A stretch of DNA of 64,000 nucleotides from Acidobacteriota bacterium (GCA_019639115.1 JAHBSM010000009.1:62001-126000); one strand, 5' to 3'; shown: positions 9,288 to 20,798, counted from the stretch's first letter. Made by a program: numbers and translations. Notes: generated by a model not told the origin, from the sequence alone.

Positions 9288-9921
9288 TCGTTGATATCTG
9301 GCCGGCCGCTCTCTCACTTAAATAAAAATGCCATAGCAGCCGCGCCGCAACGGAACGCAGCGGCCGCCAGCGCTCGGCGATCTTGAGAAATTCGTCCGAG
9401 GTCGGACGTGGCTCGCCGCTGAGTTTATGCCAGGCGGCGTGAAGGGCGATGTCTCCCTTTGGCATCACGTCGGGCCGCAGCAACGCCATCAGCAGATAGA
9501 TATCGCTTGTCCATTCACCGATGCCTTTTAGCTTTATCAACTCTTCTTTGACCTCGGCGTCGGGGAGGTTTTCGATTCGATCAAGATCGATCCGTTCCTC
9601 CAGCAACGCTTCCGCCAGATGCCGAGCATAACCGGTCTTCTGCCGCGAAAAACCGACCGCCTTAAACTCCTTGTCGTTCAACGTCAGCAACGCATCCGGC
9701 GTCACTTCGCCCAGCCTCGCGGTCAGCTTGTCAAAACAAGCCTTTGCCGACGCCAGCGAGACCTGCTGTTCCAAAATGATATGTATAAGCGTCGCAAAAC
9801 CGGGCTCACGATCCCACAGCGGCGGCGAACCGTACATTTGGTAAACACGCTCAAACTCGGTATGTTCCTCAGCGAGGAATTTCGCCGAGGTCATCAATGA
9901 AGTCTCATTAAGTCGTTCCAT
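9280..9921 (-). CDS. DNA-3-methyladenine glycosylase (AlkA-like, HhH-GPD)
   Basis: 213-residue base-excision repair glycosylase of the HhH-GPD superfamily, removing alkylated purines from DNA. The helix-hairpin-helix is LIKLKGIGEWTSDIYLLMAL, followed by the region holding the catalytic aspartate (MPKGDIALHAAW). There is no C-terminal cysteine cluster, so unlike endonuclease III/MutY it binds no iron-sulfur cluster. Shorter than E. coli AlkA (282) because the N-terminal TBP-like domain is missing, as in the short MAG-type enzymes. Convergent with the GHMP kinase gene, with an 8-base overlap. Confidence 0.87.
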   Translation of the reverse strand: MERLNETSLMTSAKFLAEEHTEFERVYQMYGSPPLWDREPGFATLIHIILEQQVSLASAKACFDKLTARLGEVTPDALLTLNDKEFKAVGFSRQKTGYARHLAEALLEERIDLDRIENLPDAEVKEELIKLKGIGEWTSDIYLLMALLRPDVMPKGDIALHAAWHKLSGEPRPTSDEFLKIAERWRPLRSVAARLLWHFYLSERAAGQISTIN

Positions 9922-9940
9922 TTATCGTCAACGCATATCC

Positions 9941-9975
9941 TAATTAGTAATTGTTCAATTAATAATTACCAATTA
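9941..9975. repeat. AT-rich imperfect inverted repeat
   Basis: Two 12-base arms (9941-9952 and 9964-9975; 11 of 12 pair) of TAATTAGTAATT type, with an 11-base spacer, between the glycosylase and DUF488 genes. The composition is very unlike the surrounding DNA. It resembles small dispersed intergenic repeats rather than a terminator. Confidence 0.5.
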
Positions 9976-10042
9976 ATTTTGATCATGATATTGTTGCGGA
10001 TTACCAAAACTCTCGCGACGCTGTTATACACGAATTTCTGTT

Positions 10043-10491
10043 TCACCAGATCGACGGAACTGCAGATTCGTCGAGTTCAATATTGCAGCCATTTGGCAAA
10101 ATGTGAACGATCTGCTCGACGCCTTTGCTGCGGAGCAAAGGTGCAAGCAGGCCGATACGGTGGCAATTCGCCCGTGGGATCTTGTGGCTTGATAAAGGAT
10201 GCGATTCTGAACACATTAGAACAGTTCTCGTTTCCGACGCGATCTCGATGATCCGGCCGATGCCCCATTCAAGATCGTCGGGCTTCGGCCGTGTCTTGCC
10301 GCCTGTTTCAGGTAGTTGCTCGTAACCGATTCCGTTCTCACGCAGCAATTCGAAGAGCACCTTTCCGTTGAACTGAGGCCACCGAGATCTTGCGAACGAT
10401 CGCACGTCAATTACGAATTCGATGTCGTATTGCCGCAGAAGCTCAAGAAAATACTTGAACTCATGTCGGCCATGGCCGATCGTCCAGATAG

Positions 10492-10495
<4 letters not shown>
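10043..10495 (-). CDS. DUF488 family protein
   Basis: 150-residue soluble protein of the DUF488 family. The hallmarks are the opening [17 protein letters not shown], the [16 protein letters not shown] segment, and [19 protein letters not shown], with paired cysteine and histidine residues. The molecular function of the family is not established; some members sit near DNA-repair or RNA-processing genes, and here an AlkA-like glycosylase follows on the same strand. Its ATG overlaps the stop of the acyl-CoA synthetase gene (ATGA), so the two are translationally coupled. Complete and of normal length. Confidence 0.82.
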
Positions 10496-12465
<1,970 letters not shown>

Positions 12466-12470
12466 CTCTC

Positions 12471-12548
12471 GTAAATGGTAAATCGTGAGTAGTAATATAG
12501 TAAATCGCATCCGGCTTTACGATTGACTATTCACGATTTACTATTTAC
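12471..12548. repeat. 22-bp-arm inverted repeat filling a divergent promoter region
   Basis: Arms at 12471-12492 and 12527-12548 pair at 20 of 22 positions, around a 34-base spacer that holds a further copy of the core TAGTAAATCG. The repeat fills almost the whole 89 bases between the divergent acyl-CoA synthetase and SDR genes. Composition is AT-rich compared with both genes. It may be a dispersed repeat, or carry both promoters. Confidence 0.65.
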
Positions 12549-12554
12549 GGATAC

Positions 12555-13343
12555 ATGAACGAATTGCCTGTCGATATCGAGCTGCCTCGGACCCTGTTCG
12601 CGGGACAGACCGCCATAGTGACCGGAGCATCCCGCGGCGTCGGCCGTGCCACCGCGATACGGCTTGCCGAGGGCGGAGCCAACGTCGTAGTTAATTATTT
12701 GTCTAACGACGGTGAAGCGGCAGAGACCGTGGCGGCCTGTATCGCTCGAGGCGTTGACGCGATCGCGGTACGAGCTGACGTATCTGAATTCTCAGGTGCC
12801 GCCGAACTCGCACGGCTCGCGATCGACCGTTTCGGAAGTATCGATCTGCTCGTGTGCAACGCAGGCGTCTGGGAAGGTGCCCCGATCGAGGAGATGAGCG
12901 AAGAAGTTTGGAACAAGGTCATCAACACCAATCTAAGATCGGCCTGGGCCTGCTCCAAAGCCTGCGTGCCCGCGATGAAGAAACGGGATTCGGCCGCGAT
13001 CGTAATGGTATCGTCCACCTCAGGGCAGCGCGGCGAAGCTAATTACTCGAACTACTCCGCATCTAAGGGCGGGATGATATCTTTTACAAAGGCTCTGGCC
13101 AGCGAACTATGCCCAAAGATCCGCGTCAACGCTGTTGCTCCGGGCTGGATCGAGACCGCGATGATCCGGCCCGCGTTCAATGACGAAGAGTATGAGAAAC
13201 GAGTGATCGATTCTATCCCGCTTAAACGCATCGCCACGACCGACGACATCGCGTTGTCGATCTGTTTTCTTTTGTCAGGATGGTCGCGGCATATCACCGG
13301 CGAGATACTCAACATCAACGGCGGCGCCGTACTCTGCGGCTAA
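12555..13343 (+). CDS. SDR-family oxidoreductase (FabG-like)
   Basis: 262-residue classical short-chain dehydrogenase/reductase. It has the cofactor loop TGASRGVGRATA (near residue 22), the NAG motif in VCNAGVWEG, a catalytic serine in MVSSTSG, the catalytic pair YSASK, and the family ending HITGEILNINGG. The pattern is closest to 3-oxoacyl-ACP reductase and glucose-dehydrogenase-type SDRs, with NADP preference suggested by the basic GASRG loop. It lies divergent from the acyl-CoA synthetase gene and just upstream of lysC. There is no clear link to lysine synthesis, and the substrate is unknown. Confidence 0.82.
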   Translation: MNELPVDIELPRTLFAGQTAIVTGASRGVGRATAIRLAEGGANVVVNYLSNDGEAAETVAACIARGVDAIAVRADVSEFSGAAELARLAIDRFGSIDLLVCNAGVWEGAPIEEMSEEVWNKVINTNLRSAWACSKACVPAMKKRDSAAIVMVSSTSGQRGEANYSNYSASKGGMISFTKALASELCPKIRVNAVAPGWIETAMIRPAFNDEEYEKRVIDSIPLKRIATTDDIALSICFLLSGWSRHITGEILNINGGAVLCG

Positions 13344-13401
13344 CTTGCGGCCGGCCGAGAAGCAAATGGCACAGATCGTACGTTCATGATTCGTACAATT
13401 T

Positions 13402-14793
13402 GTGTCAATCGTGTCAAAATCCTCTTCAGTGAAAGCAGAATCAGGTCCAATTGTGATGAAATTCGGCGGCACGTCGGTGGGCGATGTCGCTGCTTTCGAA
13501 CGCGTGATCTACGTAGTGTCGAGCCAGATCGACCGGCGGCCGGTCGTGGTCGTTTCCGCGATGACAAAGGTGACCGATGCCCTGCTTGCTGCATTCGAGG
13601 TCGCGAAAAAAGGCGACTTTGCTGAAGCGTTCACCTCGCTCGATCCGCATTTCGACCGACATACGACGGTAGCTGACCACTTCATCACGGGCGACGGCCC
13701 CCGACCATTTGACGCGGAGCTCGACCTGGCTCGCGGTGAGATAAGCGACCTGCTGATTCGCGTGGCTCGACGCAGCCTGCCGCTCTCGATGCTGCGTGAC
13801 GCGATAGTCAGCTACGGCGAACAGCTTTCGTCGCGGCTGCTGGCCGAGGTACTCAGGTCGCGCGGCATTGCTGCCCGCCAGATCGATTCGCGGCGATTGA
13901 TCGTGACCGATGACGAATTCGGCGCCGCCCAGCCGATGATCGACGAGACCAACGAACTCGTTCGCGTCGAGCTTGCGCCGCTGATCGACGCCGGCGAAGT
14001 GCCGCTGATGGGCGGCTTCATCGCCGCGAACCGAGCCGGCGAGACGACAACATTGGGGCGCGGCGGCTCGGACTACTCGGCGGCGATCGTTGCTGCAGCG
14101 CTTGGTGCGAGCGAACTGCAGATCTGGACCGATGTGACGGGCGTGATGACCTGCGACCCGCGGATTTGCAGTTCCGCGAGAACGATCCCGGTTCTGAGTT
14201 ATGAGGAAGCAGCGGAGCTTGCGTATTTTGGTGCGAAGGTTCTGCATCCAAAAACTATAAAGCCGGCCGTCGACAGCCAGATCCCGGTGCGCGTTTGCAA
14301 CACGTTCGAGCCAAATGAAATAGGCACAATGGTTGTTGCCGATTCTGCGGAGACGCCGAATAAGATCAAGTCGATCGCACACAAAAAGAACATAACGATC
14401 TTGCGCATTTCGTCGGCGCGTATGCTGGGCAGCTACGGATTCATGAGCGCGGTGTTTCAGGTCTTTGAGCGGTTTCGCACGGTGATCGACGTGATCTCGA
14501 CCAGCGAGGTCTCGATCGCTCTAACGCTGGACAATACGACTGAGCTCGACAAGATCGTCACCGAACTCGAACGGCTCGGCGACGTCGAAGTAGATCCGGG
14601 ATACGCTGTGATCTGCGTCGTCGGCGAAGGCCTGCGAGCATCGACCGGGCTCGCATCAAAGATATTCTCGACCATTGATGACGTGAACATCGCTTTGGTC
14701 TCGCACGGCGCCTCGAGCGTAAATCTGACGTTCGTTATCCGAGAAGAAGTTGCGGCAGACGTGATCAGAGACCTGCACCGGGAGTTCTTTTGA
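13402..14793 (+). CDS. lysC: Aspartate kinase
   Basis: Aspartokinase, first enzyme of the aspartate-family pathway (aspartate to aspartyl phosphate). The opening motif VMKFGGTSVGD, the SYGEQLSSRLLA segment, TLGRGGSDYSAA and WTDVTGVMTCDPR are all present. Two C-terminal ACT-type regulatory domains (about residues 315-463) predict feedback inhibition by lysine or threonine. It is monofunctional, with no homoserine dehydrogenase fused. The start is uncertain: a GTG at 13402 gives 463 residues, another in-frame GTG is at 13411, and the first ATG (13456) would begin only just before the KFGG motif. Head of the lysine block, followed by the M20 peptidase and dapB. Confidence 0.93.
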   Translation: MSIVSKSSSVKAESGPIVMKFGGTSVGDVAAFERVIYVVSSQIDRRPVVVVSAMTKVTDALLAAFEVAKKGDFAEAFTSLDPHFDRHTTVADHFITGDGPRPFDAELDLARGEISDLLIRVARRSLPLSMLRDAIVSYGEQLSSRLLAEVLRSRGIAARQIDSRRLIVTDDEFGAAQPMIDETNELVRVELAPLIDAGEVPLMGGFIAANRAGETTTLGRGGSDYSAAIVAAALGASELQIWTDVTGVMTCDPRICSSARTIPVLSYEEAAELAYFGAKVLHPKTIKPAVDSQIPVRVCNTFEPNEIGTMVVADSAETPNKIKSIAHKKNITILRISSARMLGSYGFMSAVFQVFERFRTVIDVISTSEVSIALTLDNTTELDKIVTELERLGDVEVDPGYAVICVVGEGLRASTGLASKIFSTIDDVNIALVSHGASSVNLTFVIREEVAADVIRDLHREFF

Positions 14794-14865
14794 TGGGCAA
14801 CAAGAGATAATGTGAGACCGGCGATCGGCCGAGTCCTCTCTGTGCCTTTGATAGAAAAGTTCTTT

Positions 14866-15867
14866 ATGGATCTGTTCGAGCTGACAAATAAATTGATGTC
14901 CATCCCTTCCGTCTCCGGCGATGAGGAAGCGGTCGGGGTTTGGCTCCGAGATCATTTGCGGTCGCTTGGTTGGACGGTTGAGCTGCAACCAGTCTCGGAG
15001 AATCAGAGCAATATCATCGCCTATTTGAACGACACGCCGCGCTTTTGGCTTTCGACCCACATGGACACGGTGCCGCCTTTCATTGCTCCGACAGAGGATG
15101 ACGAGAGGATCTACGGACGAGGTTCATGCGATGCAAAAGGCATCATTGCCGCTCAGATAACGGCGGCGGAACTATTGCGCGGCGAAGGTATCACGGATAT
15201 CGGTTTACTTTACACAGTAGAGGAAGAACGTTCGTCCGAAGGCGCACGTACGGCCAACGATCATCCGCTCGCGGATAAATGCGAATACATGATCAACGGC
15301 GAACCGACCGACAATCGGCTTGCTATCGGGTCAAAAGGCTCATTTCGGCTAAAGATCAAAACAACGGGAAAAGCCGCGCACTCGGCCTATCCCGAAGAAG
15401 GTGATTCGGCGATAGAAAAGCTGCTCGACATACTCGAGGACGTTCGCCGCACGCGATTTCCCAGCGACGAATTCTTTGGCGAAACGACCGTCAATATCGG
15501 CGTGATCGAGGGCGGCGTCGCGCTGAACGTGATACCGCCTACCGCCGAGGCTTCGCTGCTGATACGGCTGACGACGCCGCGTTCCGTGATCGAGGACGCT
15601 CTTAGGAACGTAGTTCGCAATCGCGGAGAGATAGAGGTTTTGTCATGCAGCGAACCGGTAAGAATGCTGGCCGTGGACGGTTTTGACCAAAAGGTTGTAC
15701 GATTCACGACCGACATTCCGTATCTGACCAATTGGGGGCAACCGCTGCTACTCGGTCCCGGTTCCATCCTTGTGGCGCATAAAAAGGATGAATTCGTTCT
15801 GAAAAAAGATCTCGAAATCGCCGTAGATCACTACGTTCGATTGGCGAAAGATCTTTTGAACACATAG
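14866..15867 (+). CDS. M20 metallopeptidase, probable succinyl-diaminopimelate desuccinylase
   Basis: 333-residue M20/ArgE-DapE family zinc hydrolase. Metal and catalytic motifs are STHMDTVPPF, YGRGSCDAKG, the glutamate pair in YTVEEERSSEG, GEPTD, and a late histidine in LVAHKKDE. The dimerisation domain opens with GKAAHSAYPEEG. ArgE, DapE and LysK cannot be separated by motif. The position among lysC, dapB, dapA and dapD argues for DapE, cleaving N-succinyl-LL-2,6-diaminopimelate. It is somewhat shorter than E. coli DapE (375). I prefer the ATG at 14866 to a GTG at 14812, because the extra 18 residues do not resemble the family. Confidence 0.82.
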   Translation: MDLFELTNKLMSIPSVSGDEEAVGVWLRDHLRSLGWTVELQPVSENQSNIIAYLNDTPRFWLSTHMDTVPPFIAPTEDDERIYGRGSCDAKGIIAAQITAAELLRGEGITDIGLLYTVEEERSSEGARTANDHPLADKCEYMINGEPTDNRLAIGSKGSFRLKIKTTGKAAHSAYPEEGDSAIEKLLDILEDVRRTRFPSDEFFGETTVNIGVIEGGVALNVIPPTAEASLLIRLTTPRSVIEDALRNVVRNRGEIEVLSCSEPVRMLAVDGFDQKVVRFTTDIPYLTNWGQPLLLGPGSILVAHKKDEFVLKKDLEIAVDHYVRLAKDLLNT

Positions 15868-15873
15868 AGATTT

Positions 15874-16566
15874 ATGCAAATTGCACTGATCGGTTACGGA
15901 ACCATGGGCAAGCTGATCGAGCGGGTCGCTCTGGATCGCCGGCACGAGATCAGCGTGATCGTTGACGATTCGGATGCGAATTCATCCGCGGCCGAGGTCG
16001 CTGAGAAATTGCGCGTGTGCGATGCAGCGGTAGATTTTACGGTCGCTATGGCGGTTCGGCGCAATGTGGAAGCTTGTATGAAGGCAAACGTGCCGATCGT
16101 TCTCGGCACGACCGGTTGGATCGATCAGCGGAGCGATATTGAGAGCCTTGTCGCCCAAAATGAGGGATCGATGGTTTACGGGGCAAATTTCTCGATCGGT
16201 GTAAATCTCTTTTACCGCATCGCAGAATTTGCCGCCGAACTAGTGTCTAAATTTCCGGAATACGAGGCGTTCATTGAGGAGCAGCATCACTCACGAAAGC
16301 TCGACAGCCCTAGCGGCACTGCATTGAAGATCAAGGCGCTTGTTTCCAAATATGTTGAGGTCGGCGATATCGCCGCAACGCGTGCAGGTGATATTCCGGG
16401 CACGCACCGAGTGGGATTTGACAGCTCAGCCGACCAAGTCCTGTTGACGCACACCGCCCGAAGCCGTGAGGGGTTTGCCCTCGGGGCGATCATGGCTGCC
16501 GAGTGGATCGTCGGGCGGAAAGGCATATATGAGTTCGCAGATGTGATGGACGAGATACTACTATGA
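15874..16566 (+). CDS. dapB: 4-hydroxy-tetrahydrodipicolinate reductase
   Basis: 230-residue DapB, which reduces 4-hydroxy-tetrahydrodipicolinate with NAD(P)H in diaminopimelate and lysine synthesis. It shows the nucleotide loop IALIGYGTMGK and the family signature EQHHSRKLDSPSGTA, with the catalytic histidines and lysine. Also present are GTTGW and GANFSIGVNLF. It is shorter than the E. coli enzyme (273), matching the compact form found in several phyla. It begins 6 bases after the peptidase stop, and its own stop overlaps the dapA start by 4 bases (ATGA). Translation of the two is thus coupled. Confidence 0.95.
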   Translation: MQIALIGYGTMGKLIERVALDRRHEISVIVDDSDANSSAAEVAEKLRVCDAAVDFTVAMAVRRNVEACMKANVPIVLGTTGWIDQRSDIESLVAQNEGSMVYGANFSIGVNLFYRIAEFAAELVSKFPEYEAFIEEQHHSRKLDSPSGTALKIKALVSKYVEVGDIAATRAGDIPGTHRVGFDSSADQVLLTHTARSREGFALGAIMAAEWIVGRKGIYEFADVMDEILL

Positions 16567-17468
16567 CGATGAAGACAGACTGGATGCGAGGCTGTGCTAC
16601 GGCGCTCGTGACTCCGTTTCGCGGCGATGGCTCGGTCGATGACGAGTGTTTCCGCCGGCTTGTTGAACGGCAAATAAAAGGCGGCGTGAAGATACTTGTA
16701 CCGTGCGGAACGACGGGCGAAAGCGTAACGATGTCTGAGATAGAACGCATCGGCGTCATTAGATCCGCAGTTGCGGTCGGGCACAAGCGAGGTGCCAAAG
16801 TGATAGCCGGCACCGGCGGGAACAACACCGCTGCGGTGATCGAGTTCACGCGAAAAGCCCGCGAGGCCGGAGCCGACGCGGCTTTGATCGTGGCTCCGTA
16901 TTACAACAAGCCGACGCAGGAAGGCCTATTTGCCCACTTTGGAGAGATCGCCAAAAGCGTCAAAGGCTTTCCGATAATGCTGTACAACGTCCCCGGCCGA
17001 ACGGCGTCAAATATCTCGTCCGATACGACCATTCGCCTCGCAGAAAAATACGAGAACATCGTCGCAACCAAAGAGGCTTCGGGTAATTTATCGCAAGTGA
17101 TGGACATTATCTCGCGACGCCCGAAAGGCTTTGCCGTTTTCTCCGGCGACGACGCGACCGCCGTTCCTTACATCGCGTTGGGATGTGATGGCTTGGTATC
17201 AGTAGTCGCCAATGAATTGCCCAAAGAAAGCTCAAAAATGGTCGAACATGCGCTGAACGGCTCGTTCCACTTTGCGCGCAAGATCCATTACAAAATATTG
17301 CCGATGATGGAGGCAAACTTTATCGAATCGTCGCCGGCGCCGTGTAAATTTGTCATGAAAGAAATGGGCTTGCTCGGCGAAAACTTACGACTGCCGCTCG
17401 TGCCGGTGACAGGTCCGACGAGAGAGCTGCTTTTGAAAATAATCGAAAATTTGAAGATCAGAGCTTAA
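16563..17468 (+). CDS. dapA: 4-hydroxy-tetrahydrodipicolinate synthase
   Basis: 301-residue DapA, a class I aldolase condensing pyruvate with aspartate semialdehyde. It has CGTTGESVTMS (carboxylate binding), YYNKPTQEGLFAHF, MLYNVPGRTASN with the catalytic tyrosine, and VATKEASGNL with the Schiff-base lysine. Full length for the family. Its start overlaps dapB by 4 bases. The stop lies inside a small inverted repeat (17462-17486). Confidence 0.96.
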   Translation: MTMKTDWMRGCATALVTPFRGDGSVDDECFRRLVERQIKGGVKILVPCGTTGESVTMSEIERIGVIRSAVAVGHKRGAKVIAGTGGNNTAAVIEFTRKAREAGADAALIVAPYYNKPTQEGLFAHFGEIAKSVKGFPIMLYNVPGRTASNISSDTTIRLAEKYENIVATKEASGNLSQVMDIISRRPKGFAVFSGDDATAVPYIALGCDGLVSVVANELPKESSKMVEHALNGSFHFARKIHYKILPMMEANFIESSPAPCKFVMKEMGLLGENLRLPLVPVTGPTRELLLKIIENLKIRA

Positions 17469-17486
17469 AGCTACGAGCTTTGAGCT
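17462..17486. repeat. Short inverted repeat at the dapA stop
   Basis: Arms 17462-17472 and 17476-17486 (10 of 11 pair; core AAAGCT-ACG-AGCTTT) span the dapA stop and the start of the 29-base gap before dapD. No T-run follows, so read-through into dapD is expected. It may be an mRNA-stabilising hairpin or a small intergenic repeat. Confidence 0.45.
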
Positions 17487-17497
17487 GAGCAATATGT

Positions 17498-18328
17498 ATG
17501 GACCTGAAACACGAGATAGAATCTCTGTCTGCAAAATCGGAATTCGCGGCTGTTGACCGCGAGGTTTACGAAGTTTTCAAGACAGCGCTGAGGCGTGGGG
17601 AAATTCGTTCGGCGGAAAAGGACGCGAGCGGCAATTGGAACGCCAATGCCTGGGTCAAGCAAGGAATTCTGCTTGGCTTCAGGATGGGCAAAATGGTCGA
17701 GATGTCAAAGGAGACTGAGACGCTCCAGTTCTTTGACAAAGACACATTTCCACTGCGGCCGATGACACTCGAAGATGGCGTTCGTATCGTGATGGGAGGT
17801 AGCGCTATCCGTGACGGTTCGTATGTCGCCCCTAGCGTGGTCGTCGTGCCGCCGGCTTACATCAATGTTGGTTCCTACGTGGACGAAGGCACGATGGTCG
17901 ATTCTCATGCTTTGGTCGGCTCGTGCGCACAGATAGGTAAACGAGTTCACCTATCGGCAGCCGCCCAAATTGGCGGCGTACTTGAGCCGGTCAATGCCAC
18001 GCCCGTCATCATCGAGGACGACGTTCTGGTCGGCGGGAATACAGGCGTTTACGAAGGTACGATCGTTCGCGAAAAATGCGTTCTTGCTAGTGGCGTGATC
18101 TTAACGAGATCCACGCCGGTATTTGATCTGCCGAATCAGCGCGTGATCAAGTCTATGGATGGCGGTTCGTTAGAGATTCCCGCCGGAGCCGTCGTCGTCC
18201 AGGGTTCGCGCGCCGTCACTAACGATTTCGGCCGCGAGAATGGACTCTCAATCTATTGCCCCGTGATCGTCAAATACCGTGACGACAAAACTGATGCCGC
18301 GACCAAATTAGAAGATTACCTGCGATGA
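17498..18328 (+). CDS. dapD: Tetrahydrodipicolinate N-succinyltransferase
   Basis: 276-residue DapD, a trimeric left-handed beta-helix acyltransferase that transfers succinyl from succinyl-CoA to tetrahydrodipicolinate. The central part (about residues 105-230) is a run of hexapeptide repeats, with [20 protein letters not shown] and [21 protein letters not shown] as clear family landmarks. Its presence fixes the succinylase branch of lysine synthesis for this organism. That in turn supports reading the nearby M20 peptidase as DapE and the nearby aminotransferase as a DapC candidate. Normal length. Confidence 0.95.
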   Translation: MDLKHEIESLSAKSEFAAVDREVYEVFKTALRRGEIRSAEKDASGNWNANAWVKQGILLGFRMGKMVEMSKETETLQFFDKDTFPLRPMTLEDGVRIVMGGSAIRDGSYVAPSVVVVPPAYINVGSYVDEGTMVDSHALVGSCAQIGKRVHLSAAAQIGGVLEPVNATPVIIEDDVLVGGNTGVYEGTIVREKCVLASGVILTRSTPVFDLPNQRVIKSMDGGSLEIPAGAVVVQGSRAVTNDFGRENGLSIYCPVIVKYRDDKTDAATKLEDYLR

Positions 18329-18388
18329 TCGACTCCGCGTTCGGCTCATTTAGCGACGCGTCGCCAAACCTGCTAGAATCGTCCGGTA

Positions 18389-18595
18389 ATGACCCAAGAA
18401 CCTGAGAATAAAGGCGAACATCACGGCCTAAAAGACAAGATCACCGGCCTAGGCCAAAAGATCATAGGCGAGATCGAAGAGATCGGCGGTGCCCTGACCG
18501 GCGACCCGACGACGATCGCCGAGGGCGAGCTGAACGTAGAGGTCGGCGAGATCCGCGAATCGATCGAAGACGCAGCTGAGGAGAACAAAGGATGA
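18389..18595 (+). CDS. Small CsbD-like protein
   Basis: 68-residue, highly charged protein without cysteine or tryptophan. The pattern (KDKITGLGQKIIGEIEEIGG, then LTGDPTTIAEGEL) resembles CsbD-type stress proteins, where a GK...G.LTGD...EG repeat is typical, but similarity is weak. It probably forms short amphipathic helices. It is wedged inside the lysine block: 60 bases after dapD, and its TGA overlaps the aminotransferase ATG. A TAGAAT element 12 bases before the ATG (18371-18376) could give a separate, nearly leaderless transcript. It has no obvious role in lysine synthesis. Confidence 0.6.
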   Translation: MTQEPENKGEHHGLKDKITGLGQKIIGEIEEIGGALTGDPTTIAEGELNVEVGEIRESIEDAAEENKG

Positions 18596-19743
18596 TGCCA
18601 GCTCAGGAACTGAGCCGATTTCTTCCGGCGAGACGGATGCGCGGGCTCCAGCCTACGCTCATCAGGCAGTTCTTTGAGCGGGCCCTTCCCGACTCGATCA
18701 ATTTTGGCCTTGGTGAACCCGACCTGCCGACGCCGCAGTTTCTCCGCGATGAAGCCGCACGCATTAGCCGCGACGAGCAGAACGGCTATACCTCGCATCC
18801 GGGCATTCCTGAGTTAAGAGACAAGATCGCCGAGCAGTATCCGCATCTCGGCCTGCCGCGGACGGGCGTGGTCGTCACCTGCGGCTCACAGGAAGCGATG
18901 ACCGACGCGTTCCTTTGCGTTGTTGACGAAGGCGACGAGGTACTCCTGCCCGACCCGAGCTTCCCCGCTTACGACGCCTGCACTCGCATCGCACAGGGCA
19001 AGCCGGTCTATTACCGTATGCCTGCGGAGTCCGATTTCGGTTTCGACATATCACATTTCAGGTCGCAGATCACCGAGAGGACCAAGGCCGCCGTCGTTAT
19101 CTCGCCGTCGAATCCGACCGGTAGGATATTGACACTTGATGATCTAACCCAGATCGCTGAAGCATTGGAAGGAACCGGCATATGGCTTATTTCGGACGAG
19201 ATTTACAGCGACTTGTATTTCGGGGACCGCCCGCGTTCGGCGAGCGAATTCTACGATCGGACGATCATCGTAAGCGGCCTGTCAAAATCGCTTTCGATGA
19301 CCGGATGGCGGCTCGGCTGGGCCGCGTGCAAGGATCCTGAGATGATCAACGCCATTCAAGTGCTTCACGGATTTACGACCGTCTGTACATCGACGATCAC
19401 GCAGAAAGCTTCCCTGATCGCTTGGACACCTGAGGCCGAAGCCGCAAAACAGCACGCACGCGACGTTTACCGCGAACGTGGACGATTTCTCGTGGATCTG
19501 TTTGAGACCGAGATGGGGCTGCATGCAACTTCGCCCGAAGGTGCGTTCTACACGATGCTCGATGTGCGTTCGCTTGGCGACGACATTGAGGTCGCCGAGA
19601 AATGCCTGCAGGGCCGTGTCGTCACCGTCCCGGGCGTAGCATTCGGTAACGAAGCCAAAGGATTCCTGCGTATCTCTTTCTGCAATACAGAAGAACGTAT
19701 GGCTGAGGGCGTACGGCGGATGAAGCAGGCGCTGATAAACTAA
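18592..19743 (+). CDS. PLP-dependent class I/II aminotransferase (DapC candidate)
   Basis: 383-residue fold-type I aminotransferase. It shows the glycine-rich SQEAMTDAF region, [10 protein letters not shown], the DEIY cofactor aspartate/tyrosine motif, and the Schiff-base lysine in [17 protein letters not shown] substrate-binding arginine lies in GFLRISFC. Among lysC, dapB, dapA, dapD and asd, the missing step is N-succinyl-2-amino-6-ketopimelate amination, so DapC activity is a fair inference. Aspartate aminotransferase is the main alternative. Starts on ATGATG, overlapping the stop of the small CsbD-like gene. Confidence 0.85.
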   Translation: MMPAQELSRFLPARRMRGLQPTLIRQFFERALPDSINFGLGEPDLPTPQFLRDEAARISRDEQNGYTSHPGIPELRDKIAEQYPHLGLPRTGVVVTCGSQEAMTDAFLCVVDEGDEVLLPDPSFPAYDACTRIAQGKPVYYRMPAESDFGFDISHFRSQITERTKAAVVISPSNPTGRILTLDDLTQIAEALEGTGIWLISDEIYSDLYFGDRPRSASEFYDRTIIVSGLSKSLSMTGWRLGWAACKDPEMINAIQVLHGFTTVCTSTITQKASLIAWTPEAEAAKQHARDVYRERGRFLVDLFETEMGLHATSPEGAFYTMLDVRSLGDDIEVAEKCLQGRVVTVPGVAFGNEAKGFLRISFCNTEERMAEGVRRMKQALIN

Positions 19744-19760
19744 ACGCAAAAAGGGCAAAA

Positions 19761-20798
19761 GTGAAGAAATACAGAGTAGGAATTCTTGGTGCAACCGGCA
19801 CCGTGGGGCAACGGTTCTGCCGCCTGCTCGAGGACCATCCGCAATTTGAGATCACGGCCCTGGCGGCGTCAGATCGTTCGGCGGGCAAGCCCTACGAAGA
19901 GGCCTGTGCGTGGAAGCTGCCGGGACGGATCCCGGCTGCCGTTCGCTATATCGTGGTACAACCGATCGAGCCGCCTCTGGATTGCGACATCGTTTTCTCG
20001 AGCCTGCCGTCGTCGGTCGCCCGCGAGACCGAAGAGGCGTTCGCTCGCGCCAGCTATCCGGTGATCTCGAATTCGTCCAGCTATCGGATGGATGAAGACG
20101 TGCCGCTGCTTATACCGGAGATCAACGGAGATCACGTCGGGCTGATCGAGAAGCAAAAGGAGAATCGCGGATTCACCAAGGGATTCATAGTTACGAACCC
20201 GAACTGTGCCGTTATGTCTTTTGCGCCGCCGCTCGCCGCTCTGCACGGGCGGTTTGGCGTCGAAGAGGTCGCGGTCACGACGCTTCAGGCGATCTCAGGA
20301 GCCGGCTACCCGGGAGTCGCATCGCTCGATATCACTGACAACGTTTTTCCCTATATCGCCGGCGAAGAACCAAAGGTCGAGATCGAAGCCCAAAAGATCC
20401 TAGGCAGACTGGGCTCAAACGGAATAGAAAAAGCTGATTTTACCGTTTCAGCACAGTGTTTTCGCGTCAACGTCGTGGATGGCCACACCGCATCTGTCCG
20501 AGTGAATCTGCGAGAGACCGCGACACTCGAAGAGGTCGTGGAGGCAATGAGGACGTTTCCCTCGCTGGATCTTCATTCGTCGCCCGCTCGATTCATCGAC
20601 GTCACGAACGAACCATCGCGGCCGCAGCCCAAACTCGACCGCGACTCGGGGCAAGGCATGACGGTGACCGTCGGACGCGTTTTTCCGGATACGGTGTTCG
20701 ACTACAAGTTCGTTGCTCTAAGCCACAATACGGTGCGCGGCGCCGCCGGCGGAGCCGTGCTAAATGCCGAACTGCTGATCTCAAAGGGATTGATCTAA
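19761..20798 (+). CDS. asd: Aspartate-semialdehyde dehydrogenase
   Basis: 345-residue Asd, which reduces aspartyl phosphate to aspartate semialdehyde with NADPH. The Rossmann motif is [14 protein letters not shown], and the catalytic cysteine is Cys149 in VTNPNCAVM. The sequence style ([32 protein letters not shown]) is that of the archaeal/fungal-type Asd branch rather than the E. coli type. The gene starts with GTG at 19761, 17 bases after the aminotransferase. Its stop TAA shares one base with the purB ATG. Confidence 0.94.
   Translation: MKKYRVGILGATGTVGQRFCRLLEDHPQFEITALAASDRSAGKPYEEACAWKLPGRIPAAVRYIVVQPIEPPLDCDIVFSSLPSSVARETEEAFARASYPVISNSSSYRMDEDVPLLIPEINGDHVGLIEKQKENRGFTKGFIVTNPNCAVMSFAPPLAALHGRFGVEEVAVTTLQAISGAGYPGVASLDITDNVFPYIAGEEPKVEIEAQKILGRLGSNGIEKADFTVSAQCFRVNVVDGHTASVRVNLRETATLEEVVEAMRTFPSLDLHSSPARFIDVTNEPSRPQPKLDRDSGQGMTVTVGRVFPDTVFDYKFVALSHNTVRGAAGGAVLNAELLISKGLI

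Noticed and set aside
13441-14382. 313-residue minus-strand frame
   Set aside because: Fully antisense to lysC, with no recognisable domain.
17462-17486. Terminator between dapA and dapD
   Set aside because: The hairpin has no T-run, and dapD follows within 30 bases.
20456-20797. Extended N-terminus for purB
   Set aside because: The frame is open inside asd, but the added residues are Arg-rich shadow sequence, and the family start is at 20798.
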